64,000 nucleotides of DNA from Acidimicrobiaceae bacterium. Its GTDB lineage: Bacteria; Actinomycetota; Acidimicrobiia; Acidimicrobiales; RAAP-2. The notes below the pieces were generated by a model. The model ran no database searches. It was not told where the DNA came from and saw nothing but the letters and a program-made list of their open reading frames with translations. Location of the stretch: the NCBI GenBank assembly GCA_003164095.1, contig PLRX01000036.1, forward strand, positions 1 to 64,000, written 5' to 3'. The position numbers and the translations under genes were made by a program. Position 1 is the stretch's first letter. Each line of letters starts with the position of its first letter. Shown in pieces: positions 29,770-38,833 of the stretch.

Positions 29770-31200
29770 TCAGCCGGCCGTGGCAGTGCGCACGGGCGTG
29801 GCCTTCCAGAAGTAGTCGTGGATGCCGTCGGAGGTGTAAAGCTTGCGGAACGTCATCCGCACCCGGTCGCCGATGTCGACGGTGTCGGGGTCGACGTCGG
29901 TGAGCTCCACCGGGAACCGGCCGCCTCCGTCGAAGTCGAGCACGGCGAAGACGATGGGCGGGCTGGGCGAATACGCCAGCCGGTCGATCGTGTAGGTGGC
30001 GATGGTCGCCTCGGCGTCCGCCCGGTCGACCGGCACCATGTCGTCGACTGCGCCGCCCTGCATCGACACCCGAGACGGCGGCAGGTGGACCGCACCCGAC
30101 GTGCGGTCCTGGGACCCGACGAAGCCGAACTTCCAGTCCTCGTTGCGCCAGGCGGCCGAGGACGACACCCGCTGGGGCTCGGGGCGGCGGGGCGGCTCGG
30201 GTGTGACCATGCCCCGCCAGGTGAGGAACTTGCCGTACGGGAGGTCGGCGCCGGCGGCGACCTGGTCGGCCACCGGGTCGGTGGGGGACCAGTCGGCGAG
30301 GGCCCCGGTCGTGCGGAACACGAGGACGTCGGCCCCGTCGGCCAACGACACCACGGCCACGACCTCGCCCGGTGCGGACTGCTCGAGGAGCGAGGCGAGC
30401 ACCAGGCCGGCGTGGGCGGCACCGGTCTGTCCGACGGTGGTCGACAGGTCGTCGGCGAGCGCGCCGTCGCGTACGCCGAGCTTTCGACCGAGGGCCTTGG
30501 CGGCCCGTCCGTGCATTCCGGTCACGACGACGCGGTCGACCTCCTCGGCAGTCACACCTGCCGCCTTCAGTCCCGACTGCCAGGCGTCGGCGCCGAGCGG
30601 CACGTACCGCGTCTCGCCGAAGCGCTCCTCCCATGTGCGCGAGCGCCGGTCGCCGGGCGTGCGCCAGCGGTCGAGGAACTCGTCGGTGACCGAGGCCCCG
30701 CCCAGGAACTCGGCGATGACGGGGGTACCAGGTGCGTCGTCGCCGACCAGGACGGCGGCGGCGCCGTCGCCACCGGCCGCCTCGTCGCCCGAGGTCGGCA
30801 GGCCGTCGCGCAGGTCGGCCACCACCACCAGGGTGGTGCCGGACCCGGTGGCGTCGAGGGCCGAGCGCAGGGCACCGGGACCCGAGCGCAGGGCACCGCC
30901 GAAGTCGAAGGCGGCCACCTCGGCAGGCTGGCGCAGTGCCGCGTGGAGGGTGGCGGCGTTGGTCTTGTCGAGGTAGGCCGGGGTGGCCGTGGCGAACCAC
31001 AGCGCGCCGGGGGCCGCTCCGGGGGCCGAGCGCAGCGCCCGGCGGGCGGCCTCGACACCCATGGTCGTGGTGTCCTCGTCGTGGGAGGCGACCGAGCGGG
31101 CGCCCTTGCCCCCGCCGCTGCCGAACACCTTGGCGACCTCGGCCCGCTGCAGGCGGCGGTAGGGGACGTAGCCGGCGATGCCGACGATGCCGCGGGTCAT
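29770..31200 (-). CDS. HMG-CoA synthase-like / KAS III-like protein fused to OB-fold (DUF35) domain
   Basis: MTRGIVGIAGYVPYRRLQRAEVAKVFG...GARSVASHDEDTTTMGVEAARRAL; C-terminal VFAVLDFDGGGRFPVELTDVDPDTVDIGDRVRMTFRKLY OB-fold. Confidence 0.85.
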   Translation of the reverse strand: MTRGIVGIAGYVPYRRLQRAEVAKVFGSGGGKGARSVASHDEDTTTMGVEAARRALRSAPGAAPGALWFATATPAYLDKTNAATLHAALRQPAEVAAFDFGGALRSGPGALRSALDATGSGTTLVVVADLRDGLPTSGDEAAGGDGAAAVLVGDDAPGTPVIAEFLGGASVTDEFLDRWRTPGDRRSRTWEERFGETRYVPLGADAWQSGLKAAGVTAEEVDRVVVTGMHGRAAKALGRKLGVRDGALADDLSTTVGQTGAAHAGLVLASLLEQSAPGEVVAVVSLADGADVLVFRTTGALADWSPTDPVADQVAAGADLPYGKFLTWRGMVTPEPPRRPEPQRVSSSAAWRNEDWKFGFVGSQDRTSGAVHLPPSRVSMQGGAVDDMVPVDRADAEATIATYTIDRLAYSPSPPIVFAVLDFDGGGRFPVELTDVDPDTVDIGDRVRMTFRKLYTSDGIHDYFWKATPVRTATAG

Positions 31201-31364
31201 GCCCGGGATCCGGTGGGCTGCTGCTGCTCCATGGGGTGGTGGTCCCTTCGTCGTGATGTCGGGGCGGGCCGGTGCCGGGGCGAGGCCCCGGCAGACGAGC
31301 GGCACGGACCGCTGGCTGCGGACCGCTGGCCCCGTCTGTCCGCCCATTCTATGATGGCAACAGT

Positions 31365-31405
31365 ATCTGACGGTCAGTCAGGTAACATCTGACGGACAAT
31401 CAGAT
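31365..31405. promoter_or_regulatory. Tandem 19-bp palindromic operators in divergent promoter
   Basis: ATCTGA-CGGTCAG-TCAGGT (31365-31383) and ATCTGA-CGGACAA-TCAGAT (31387-31405), 22 bp centre to centre, between divergent genes starting at 31200(-) and 31451(+). Confidence 0.75.
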
Positions 31406-31450
31406 CACACCGACGGCACCCGCCGTACCGCAGAGGATGGAGGCCAGGCC

Positions 31451-32632
31451 ATGGACTTCGAGTTCACCCCCGAGCAGCTCGAGTTCGTCAAGGACGTGGA
31501 GCAGTTCCTGGACGACAACTACGACCCCGAGGTCTTCGACGTCACCCGGGAGAACATGGCCCAGATCGTCGACACGCCGAAGCGTCGTGCCTTCATGGCC
31601 AAGCTGGGCGAGCAGGGCTGGCTCGGCATCACCTGGCCCGAGGAGTACGGCGGTAAGGACGGCGACGGGGTCTACGAGTACCTGCTCAACGAGGCGCTGG
31701 CCGCCCGTGGCGGGCCGCAGATCGGCAAGGGCGTCGGCATCATCGGCAAGACCATCATCAGCCACGGCAGCGAGACGCTGAAGGCCGAGTTCCTGCCCAA
31801 GATCCTCAAGAACGAGGTCGAGTTCGCGGTCGGCTACTCCGAGCCCAACGCCGGATCGGACGCCGCCTCGATGCAACTCAAGGCCACCAAGGTCGACGGC
31901 GGGTGGATGCTCAACGGTCAGAAGACCTGGACGACGTCGGCGCACTTCGCCGACTGGTACTGGGTGGGCGCCCGCACCGACACGGACGCGCCGAAGCACA
32001 ACGGGATCACGCTGTTCCTGGTGCCGATGAACCACCCGAACATCACCATCAAGGCCATCTGGACGATGGGCGACGAGCGGACCAACGAGGTCTACCTCGA
32101 CGACGTCTTCGTGCCCGACGACTACGTGGTCGGCGAGCTCAACCGGGGCTTCCAGTACATCTCCGAGGCTCTCGACCTGGAGCGGTTCACCCTGTTCACG
32201 TACTCGCCCACAGCTCAGCGTCTCGACCTGCTGACCGAGTACGTCAAGGGGGCCACCCGGGACGGCCAGCCCATGAAGGACGACCCGGTGGTGCGCTCCA
32301 AGGTCGCCAACCTCCACACGGAGGCCGAGGTGGCCCGCGTGCTCGGGCTGAAGTTCGTGGCGGCCTCGACCGCCGGCGGCGCCCCGCCCACCACGCAGGC
32401 CTCGGAGTACAAGCTGTTCACCACCGAGTTCTCGCGTCGCCTGGCCAACGCCTCAATGGACCTCGCCGGCCCCGGCGGTCAGCTGCGTGTGCACACCGAG
32501 GAGGCGCCGATGGCCGGTCGCTCCGAGTCGACCTACCGCTACACGGTGATCGACACCATCGGTGGCGGCTCGTCCGAGGTCCAGAAGAACATCCTGGCCC
32601 GCCGCAAGCTCGGACTGCCCAAGAACTTCTGA
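31451..32632 (+). CDS. Acyl-CoA dehydrogenase
   Basis: LGEQGWLGITWPEEYGGKDGDGVYEYLLNEALA...GYSEPNAGSDAASMQLKATKVDGGWMLNGQKTWTT...IGGGSSEVQKNILARRKLGLPKNF. Confidence 0.95.
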   Translation: MDFEFTPEQLEFVKDVEQFLDDNYDPEVFDVTRENMAQIVDTPKRRAFMAKLGEQGWLGITWPEEYGGKDGDGVYEYLLNEALAARGGPQIGKGVGIIGKTIISHGSETLKAEFLPKILKNEVEFAVGYSEPNAGSDAASMQLKATKVDGGWMLNGQKTWTTSAHFADWYWVGARTDTDAPKHNGITLFLVPMNHPNITIKAIWTMGDERTNEVYLDDVFVPDDYVVGELNRGFQYISEALDLERFTLFTYSPTAQRLDLLTEYVKGATRDGQPMKDDPVVRSKVANLHTEAEVARVLGLKFVAASTAGGAPPTTQASEYKLFTTEFSRRLANASMDLAGPGGQLRVHTEEAPMAGRSESTYRYTVIDTIGGGSSEVQKNILARRKLGLPKNF

Positions 32633-32644
32633 GGCCTGCCGAAC

Positions 32645-33889
32645 GTGACCCCGATGCCCACCTCCTCTACCGCCGCGCCCACCCTGCCGCTCGAGCGGCG
32701 CGGGCCGACGGGGCCGCTCGACGGGGTCGTGGTGCTCGACCTGGCCACGTTCGGCCCGGCGGCGCGGTGCACCCGGATCCTGTCCGACTACGGGGCGACG
32801 GTCGTGAAGGTCGGGGCCGTGGCCGGCAGCGGGGTGGAGACCCACCGCACGCCCTACTACCTCTACAGCGGTGCACGGCACCTCCGACACGTCTCGTTCG
32901 ACCTCAAGGCACCCGCCGGCCGCGACGCCTTCCTCGCACTGGTGCGCGGGGCCGACGTCGTGGTCGAGAGCTTCCGACCGGGCGTGGTCGACCGGCTCGG
33001 CATCGGGTTCGAGGCGCTGCGCGCCGTGAACCCGCGGGTGATCCTGTGCTCGACCACCGGTTACGGCCAGGACGGCCCGCGGGCGGCGTGGGCCGGCCAC
33101 GACATCAACTACCTCGCGGTGGGTGGCTACCTCGGTGCCACCGAGCCTGCGGCCGACGGTGGGCCTCCGGTGTCCGGCGCGACGGTGGCCGACGCCGCGG
33201 GCGGTGGGATGCACGCGGCACTTGCCGTGATGGCCGCACTGATCGGGCGCAGGGCGGACGGGCCCGGGGTGCACCTCGACGTCTCCATCGCCGACGGTGT
33301 CCTGTGGCTCACCTCGCTGCCGGTGGACGAATACCTGGCGACGGGTGCGCCGGTCGGATTCGGCCACGACGTGATCAGCGGCAGGTACGCCTGCTACGAC
33401 ACCTACCGGTGCGCCGACGGCCGGTGGCTGGCGGTGGGCGCCATCGAGCCCAAGTTCTACGCCAACCTGTGCCGCTTGCTCGGGTGCGAGCAGTGGCTCG
33501 GCGTCCAGCGCGACGACGCCGTGCAGGACGCGGTCCGGGCCGACTTTGCCGCCGCGTTCGCCACCCGTGACCGCGACGCCTGGGTCGACGTGCTCGCCCC
33601 GGCCGACACCTGCGTGAGCCCGGTGCTGGACGCCGCCGCATTGGCCGGGGACGTCCAGTTCGCCTCACGGCGGGCCTTCGTCGAGGCCACCGTTCCCGTG
33701 AGGGCGCGTGGCGACGGTGTGCCGGCCACGTTCCGGCAGGTCGGCCCGGTGCTCGCCGGGATGGCCGGCGTGGGCGAGCCGGTCGAGGCCGGGGACCCGT
33801 CCCGGTCGGACGTCGAGGAGCTGTTGGGGGCCGCCGGCATCGCGGCCGGAGAGATCGCCGAGCTGCGGTCGGAAGGAGTGGTGGCATGA
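32645..33889 (+). CDS. CaiB/BaiF family III CoA-transferase
   Basis: GPLDGVVVLDLATFGPAARCTRILSDYGATVVKV...SFDLKAPAGRDAFLALVRGADVVVESFRPGVVDRLGIGFEALRAVNPRVILCSTTGYGQDGPRA...AGHDINYLA. Confidence 0.93.
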   Translation: MTPMPTSSTAAPTLPLERRGPTGPLDGVVVLDLATFGPAARCTRILSDYGATVVKVGAVAGSGVETHRTPYYLYSGARHLRHVSFDLKAPAGRDAFLALVRGADVVVESFRPGVVDRLGIGFEALRAVNPRVILCSTTGYGQDGPRAAWAGHDINYLAVGGYLGATEPAADGGPPVSGATVADAAGGGMHAALAVMAALIGRRADGPGVHLDVSIADGVLWLTSLPVDEYLATGAPVGFGHDVISGRYACYDTYRCADGRWLAVGAIEPKFYANLCRLLGCEQWLGVQRDDAVQDAVRADFAAAFATRDRDAWVDVLAPADTCVSPVLDAAALAGDVQFASRRAFVEATVPVRARGDGVPATFRQVGPVLAGMAGVGEPVEAGDPSRSDVEELLGAAGIAAGEIAELRSEGVVA

Positions 33890-34413
33890 GCGCCATCGGG
33901 ATCGACGACATCGAGGGACTCCTCGGCGTCGCACAGTACGAAGAGGTGGGGGAGTTTCCCGTCGAGCAGGGGTATGTCTGGACGACCTGCTCGTCGGTCG
34001 AGAACGGCAACCCGCTCTTCTGGGACCCGGAGGTGGCCGAGGAGGTGACCGGGGGCCCAATTGCTCCGCCGACCATGGTGTCGGTGTGGTTCCGCCCGCA
34101 CCACTGGGCGCCGAACCGTTCGACGCCCGGCCTGCCGCTGCAGATCCACTTCGACCTGAAGGAGGGACTCGGCCTGCCCGAGGCCGTGATGAGCGACAAC
34201 ACGATCGTCTTCTACGAGCCGGTACGTCCGGGCGACCTCCTGCGGACCAGCCAGATCCTGAAGTCTGTGAGCGACGAGAAGACGACGAAGCTCGGCACCG
34301 GCCGGTTCTGGGTGATCGACGTCGAGTATCACAACCAACGGGGCGACCTCGTCGCCGTGGAGAGCTATACCGGCTTCGGCTACCGCCGAGCCGGGACGGA
34401 GGAGGCATCGTGA
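33886..34413 (+). CDS. MaoC-like (FAS1-type N-terminal hotdog) dehydratase subunit
   Basis: VTGGPIAPPTMVSVWFRPHHWAP...FYEPVRPGDLLRTSQILKSVSDEKTTKLGTGRFWVIDVEYHNQRGDLVAVESYTGFGYRR. Confidence 0.85.
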   Translation: MSAIGIDDIEGLLGVAQYEEVGEFPVEQGYVWTTCSSVENGNPLFWDPEVAEEVTGGPIAPPTMVSVWFRPHHWAPNRSTPGLPLQIHFDLKEGLGLPEAVMSDNTIVFYEPVRPGDLLRTSQILKSVSDEKTTKLGTGRFWVIDVEYHNQRGDLVAVESYTGFGYRRAGTEEAS

Positions 34414-34889
34414 CCACGCCGACGCTGCTCCAGGGCCAGGTGACCGCGGGCGAGGCACTGCCGGAGCTGGCCTACCCGGTGACCGCCACCACCGTCGTCC
34501 TCGGCGCGCTGGCCGCCCGCGACTGGCGGCCGATGCACCACGACAAGGAGTTCGCCGTCACCCGCAACGGGACACGGGACATCTTCCTGAACACGCCGAA
34601 CCTGGCCTCGTGGTTCGAGCGCTACATCACCGACTGGACCGGCCCCTTCGGCCGCCTGCAGCGGGTCACCTTCCGGATGAAGGGCTCGATCTTCCCGGGG
34701 GACACCATGGTCTTCCGAGGCGTCGTGGCCGACACCGGCGTCGACGACACCGGCTGCGGCTGGGCCGCGCTCGAGATCACGGTGTCGGTGGACGGCGACA
34801 CCAAGACGTCCTGTACCGCCCGGGTGGCCCTGCCGGTCTCGGACGGCGACAACCCGTGGTCCCGCGCGGGCGACCGCTGGGTCCCCTGA
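34410..34889 (+). CDS. MaoC-like hotdog dehydratase subunit
   Basis: GTGA overlap with upstream gene; ARDWRPMHHDKEFAVTRNGTRDIFLNTPNLASWFERYITDWTGPFGRLQRVTFRMKGSIFPGDTMVFRGVV. Confidence 0.85.
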   Translation: MTTPTLLQGQVTAGEALPELAYPVTATTVVLGALAARDWRPMHHDKEFAVTRNGTRDIFLNTPNLASWFERYITDWTGPFGRLQRVTFRMKGSIFPGDTMVFRGVVADTGVDDTGCGWAALEITVSVDGDTKTSCTARVALPVSDGDNPWSRAGDRWVP

Positions 34890-34959
34890 CCCCGACGTTC
34901 CGCACGCACGACCAGACATCCACGACACATATGCACGCACCACCAGAGGAGAACACGAC

Positions 34960-36090
34960 ATGTTGGACCTGACCTTCAGCCCCGAGCAGGAGATGCTCCG
35001 CGAGACGGTGCGCGGCGTCGTCGCCACCACCAGCCCGCTCAGTGTGGTGCGCGAGCTCGAGGACGACCCGACGGGCTACTCGCCCGAGCTGTGGAAGCAA
35101 CTGGCCCACCTCGACCTCATCGGGCTCCAGCTGCCCGAGGAGTTCGGCGGCTCGGGCATGACCACCCTCGAGACCGTTGTCGTCTACGAGGAGTTCGGTC
35201 GCGCCATCGCGCCGTCGCCGCACTTCGTCAGCTCGATCCTGTGCGGCGGCTCGCTCGCCCGCTCGGGCAGCGCGGACCAGAAGCAGTCCTGGCTTCCCGG
35301 CATCGTCTCGGGCGAGGCCATCCTCACCCCGGCGTGGCTCGAGCCGGAGAACACCTCGGGCCCGACCGGCGTGCAGCTGCGGGCCGTGCCCGACGGGGAC
35401 GGGTGGACCCTCACCGGCGTCAAGCGGCACGTGGCCTTCGCCTCCTCGGCCACTCGCCTGGTGGTGCTCGCCCGGACGGGCGACGCGCCCGACGCCGTCG
35501 ACCTGTTCCTGGTGGACCCGGCCGACCCGGGTGTCACCCTCACCCAGCAGATGACCATCGCGTCCGATGCGCAGTACAAGGTGGAGCTGGCCGGGGTGCG
35601 CGTCACCGAGGCCGACCGGATCGGCGCCGCTGGCGCAGGGTGGACGACCTGGAGTGCCGTGATGCACGAGGGGATCATCCTGACTGCCGCCCAGGCCGTC
35701 GGCGGCGCCCAGTACGCCATGGAGATCACCACCCAGTACGCCAAGGACCGCCACCAGTTCGACAAGCCGCTGGGCGCCTTCCAGGCGCTGGCCCACTACC
35801 TCGCCGACGCCACCACTGCGGTCGACGGCGCCGAGGTCCTGGTCCACGAGGCAGCGTGGGCACGGGCCGAGGGCCGCCCGGTGGCCAAGCTCGCCCCCAT
35901 GGCCAAGCTGTATGCCTGCAACACCTTCCGCGACGTGACGGCGATGGCCCAGCAGATCTTCGGCGGCATCGGCTTCACCGTCGAGTTCGACATCCAGCTC
36001 TACTTCCGTCGGGCCAAGGAGCTGCAGCTGTCGTGGTGGGACCCGCGGACGCTCGAGGAGCTCATCGCCGCGCAGGTGCTGGACGGCTGA
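34960..36090 (+). CDS. Acyl-CoA dehydrogenase
   Basis: MLDLTFSPEQEMLRETVRGVV...LDLIGLQLPEEFGGSGMTTLETVVVYEEFGRAIAPSPHF...QIFGGIGFTVEFDIQLYFRRAKELQLSWWDPRTLEELIAAQVL. Confidence 0.93.
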   Translation: MLDLTFSPEQEMLRETVRGVVATTSPLSVVRELEDDPTGYSPELWKQLAHLDLIGLQLPEEFGGSGMTTLETVVVYEEFGRAIAPSPHFVSSILCGGSLARSGSADQKQSWLPGIVSGEAILTPAWLEPENTSGPTGVQLRAVPDGDGWTLTGVKRHVAFASSATRLVVLARTGDAPDAVDLFLVDPADPGVTLTQQMTIASDAQYKVELAGVRVTEADRIGAAGAGWTTWSAVMHEGIILTAAQAVGGAQYAMEITTQYAKDRHQFDKPLGAFQALAHYLADATTAVDGAEVLVHEAAWARAEGRPVAKLAPMAKLYACNTFRDVTAMAQQIFGGIGFTVEFDIQLYFRRAKELQLSWWDPRTLEELIAAQVLDG

Positions 36091-36156
36091 CGGGTTGACG
36101 GGTTGACGGGCTGACGGCTGGAGGCCGGCGAGCTCGTCGCCGGCGTCAACCCGTCA
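36088..36156 (+). terminator. Nested inverted-repeat terminator after acyl-CoA dehydrogenase operon
   Basis: TGACGGGTTGAC (present twice in overlapping copies) pairs with GTCAACCCGTCA 36145-36156; inner GCCGGCGA-GCTCG-TCGCCGGC hairpin at 36124-36144. Confidence 0.6.
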
Positions 36157-36245
36157 GTCGTCGATTCGGTATCCGGCCCTGTGCCTGCGCTACGGTCATG
36201 GCTGCGCCCCGGGGAGGGCGGTAACGGACAGTTTGGGGGAGTCAG

Positions 36246-38087
36246 ATGGCTGCAGACACTGCAACGGCGGCACCGGCGGCGAACGGCGGCAAGGAGCGCA
36301 GCGGACTGGCGAAGTTCCTGTTCGTCCACGAGATCGACGAGTACCCGACCACGGGCAGGCGGACGGGCTACCTGGCCCTGGCCGTGCTCGCCACGATCGT
36401 CCTGTACTACACGTACTACACGCAGACCGGGGTCACCCCAAACATCCTGGTCTCGTACCACATGTCCTTCTCGTTCTACGTGTGGATCGTGGTCATCTCG
36501 AACGCCATCGGCGCCTTCGCGTCGCTGCCTGCATCCAAGACCGACAAACTCGGGCGGTCCAACGTCGTCATCTACGGGCTGCTGATCATCGGCCTGCTCG
36601 TCGCCGTCGGCGTCCCGCTGTGCCAGACGGAGTGGCAGTTCGCCACCGTCATCTGCGTCCTCGGGCTGGTCGAGGGCGCCATCCTGGTGGCCACCCCGGC
36701 GCTGGTGCGTGACTTCAGCCCGCAGCTCGGCCGTGCGTCGGCCATGGGCTTCTGGACCGTGGGGCCGGTGGCCGGCAGCCTGATCACCTCCATCGTGGCC
36801 GCCCACACGCTCGACTCGTTCATCAGCCATCACGGGCCGGACGCCTGGAAGAGCCAGTTCATCATCTCCGGCGTCACCTCCCTCATCGTGTTCCTGCTCT
36901 CGCTGGTCTTCCTGAAGGACCTGTCGACTCGCCTGCGCGGCGAGCTCATGGTGAGCGAGCATGACCGTGCGCTCGTGGAGGCCAAGGCACGTGGCCTGTC
37001 GACAGAGGAGGTCATCGCCGCCACCGCCCACCCGTGGCGTCAGATCCTCAAGTGGGACCTGGTCGGCTCTGCGCTCGGCATCTCGGTGTTCCTCCTGCTC
37101 TACTACGCGGCATCGGCCTTCTTCACCATCTACTGGGCCACCGTCTTCAAGAATCCGAGCGGACTGAACCTCACCACGTCACAGGCCAACGACCTGAACA
37201 CCTGGTTCTGGGCTGCCGACATCGTGGCGCTCATCGTCTTCGGCCTGCTCTCCGACCTCCTCAAGGTCCGCAAACCGCTGATGCTCGTCGGGGCCATCGG
37301 CTCCATCGTGATGCTGTTCTTCTTCATCCAGCGCGCCAACCACCCCTACTCGAGCTTCCACCAGATCATCTTCATCGAGGTGCTCCTGGCCTCGTTCATC
37401 TCCCTGACGTTCGCGCCGTGGATGGCCGGTTACACCGAGATGGTGGAGGCGAAGAACCCGGCGCTCGTGGGCACCGGCCTCGCCCTGTGGGGGTGGGTGC
37501 TGCGGTTGACCGTGGCCCTGTCGTTCATCTTCCTGCCCGTGGTCGTCAACTCGGTCAACCCTGTGGTCGACAACCTCCAGTACTCGCAGGCCACGATCAA
37601 CGGCCAGCCGTTCAACGCCCAGGAGTTCCAGATCGAGCACCCGCAGTCGGTCGCCTTCGCCGAAGCCAATGCCAGCTGGCTGAAGGTCCTCCAGAAGCCG
37701 GCCAACGCGCCGATCGTGGCTGCCGCCAACTCGAGTCCGACGGCGGCCAACCTCGCCGCACTCACCAAGGCAGTCGGCCCGGTGGTGTTCGCCAAGGTCG
37801 TCGCCAATCTGACCAAGTTGAAGACGCTGGTCGTTCCCTACGAAGCCCAGCTCGGCTACCTGGCCGCCCATCAGAACCAATTGGACAACCTGCTCAAGGG
37901 CGTGGCGAAGTCCCCCAAGCAGTGGCAGAACTGGTTCTGGGTCTGCATGGTCGGCATGGTGCTATTCGTCCCGACCATCTGGCTCAACCGTGGCCGGTGG
38001 AACCCGTCCAAGGCCCGTCAGGACGAGCTCAAGCACGAGGCGGACGTCCAGGCCGAGCTCAAGCAGCTGGTCGGGGCCAACGCCTGA
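36246..38087 (+). CDS. MFS transporter with large insert before last TM helix
   Basis: Multiple TM helices; SLPASKTDKLGRSNVVIYGLL loop; about 110-aa Ala/Asn-rich hydrophilic segment (NPVVDNLQYSQATINGQPFNAQEFQIEHPQSVAF...LLKGVAKSPKQWQNWFW). Confidence 0.85.
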   Translation: MAADTATAAPAANGGKERSGLAKFLFVHEIDEYPTTGRRTGYLALAVLATIVLYYTYYTQTGVTPNILVSYHMSFSFYVWIVVISNAIGAFASLPASKTDKLGRSNVVIYGLLIIGLLVAVGVPLCQTEWQFATVICVLGLVEGAILVATPALVRDFSPQLGRASAMGFWTVGPVAGSLITSIVAAHTLDSFISHHGPDAWKSQFIISGVTSLIVFLLSLVFLKDLSTRLRGELMVSEHDRALVEAKARGLSTEEVIAATAHPWRQILKWDLVGSALGISVFLLLYYAASAFFTIYWATVFKNPSGLNLTTSQANDLNTWFWAADIVALIVFGLLSDLLKVRKPLMLVGAIGSIVMLFFFIQRANHPYSSFHQIIFIEVLLASFISLTFAPWMAGYTEMVEAKNPALVGTGLALWGWVLRLTVALSFIFLPVVVNSVNPVVDNLQYSQATINGQPFNAQEFQIEHPQSVAFAEANASWLKVLQKPANAPIVAAANSSPTAANLAALTKAVGPVVFAKVVANLTKLKTLVVPYEAQLGYLAAHQNQLDNLLKGVAKSPKQWQNWFWVCMVGMVLFVPTIWLNRGRWNPSKARQDELKHEADVQAELKQLVGANA

Positions 38088-38154
38088 CCGTCGGGTGGGT
38101 CCCGTCGCGCCTCCGTCGGGCACGGCGGGACACCCACCCTCTACGGTGTTCCCC

Positions 38155-38799
38155 ATGGAGTCCTCCGCAGTCCCCGGCCCGGGCTTCGCCGTCGTCGACC
38201 TCGAGACGACCGGATTCAGCCCGTTCCAGGAGCGGATCGTCGAGGTGGCCGTGGTCGTGCTCGACGCCTCCGGCCACGAGGTCGACGCGTTCTGCACCCT
38301 CGTCGACCCCGAGCGGGACCCGGGCCCGACGCACGTCCACGGCATCACCACCGAGATGCTCGCCGGTGCCCCGACCTTCGCCGCCGTGCATCCCTACGTG
38401 GCCGGCCTCCTCTCGGGTCGAGTGGTCGTCGGGCACAACGTCGACAGGTTCGACCTCGCCTTCCTGTTGGCCGAGTGCCGGCGCCTCGGTGACGAACGCG
38501 TGCCCGACGGTGTCGTCACACTCGACACGCTGCTCGTGGCCCAGACCTACCTCGACCTGCCGGGCAAGGCCCGCCTCATCGACTGCTGCGACCGCTACTC
38601 GCTGACGTGGGCGGACCACCACAGTGCCCTGGGGGACGCCCGGGTCACGGCTGAGCTGCTCGGCGCCATGCGGTCGGAGCTGGGCGACGACCTGCTCGGT
38701 CTGGACCGCCTCCTCGACGACAGCAGGTCCAGGGCATGGCCGGGAGCGACGGACGCCCGGCCCGCCGCCTGGGGACGCTCGTACAGCCAATCCGCCTGA
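38155..38799 (+). CDS. DnaQ-like 3'-5' exonuclease
   Basis: FAVVDLETTGFSPFQERIVEVAVV (ExoI), VVVGHNVDRFDLAFL (ExoII), HHSALGDARVTAELL (ExoIII). Confidence 0.88.
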   Translation: MESSAVPGPGFAVVDLETTGFSPFQERIVEVAVVVLDASGHEVDAFCTLVDPERDPGPTHVHGITTEMLAGAPTFAAVHPYVAGLLSGRVVVGHNVDRFDLAFLLAECRRLGDERVPDGVVTLDTLLVAQTYLDLPGKARLIDCCDRYSLTWADHHSALGDARVTAELLGAMRSELGDDLLGLDRLLDDSRSRAWPGATDARPAAWGRSYSQSA

Positions 38800-38833
38800 G
38801 GTCCGGCCGGGCCTCAGGGCCACGCCCTACGAC

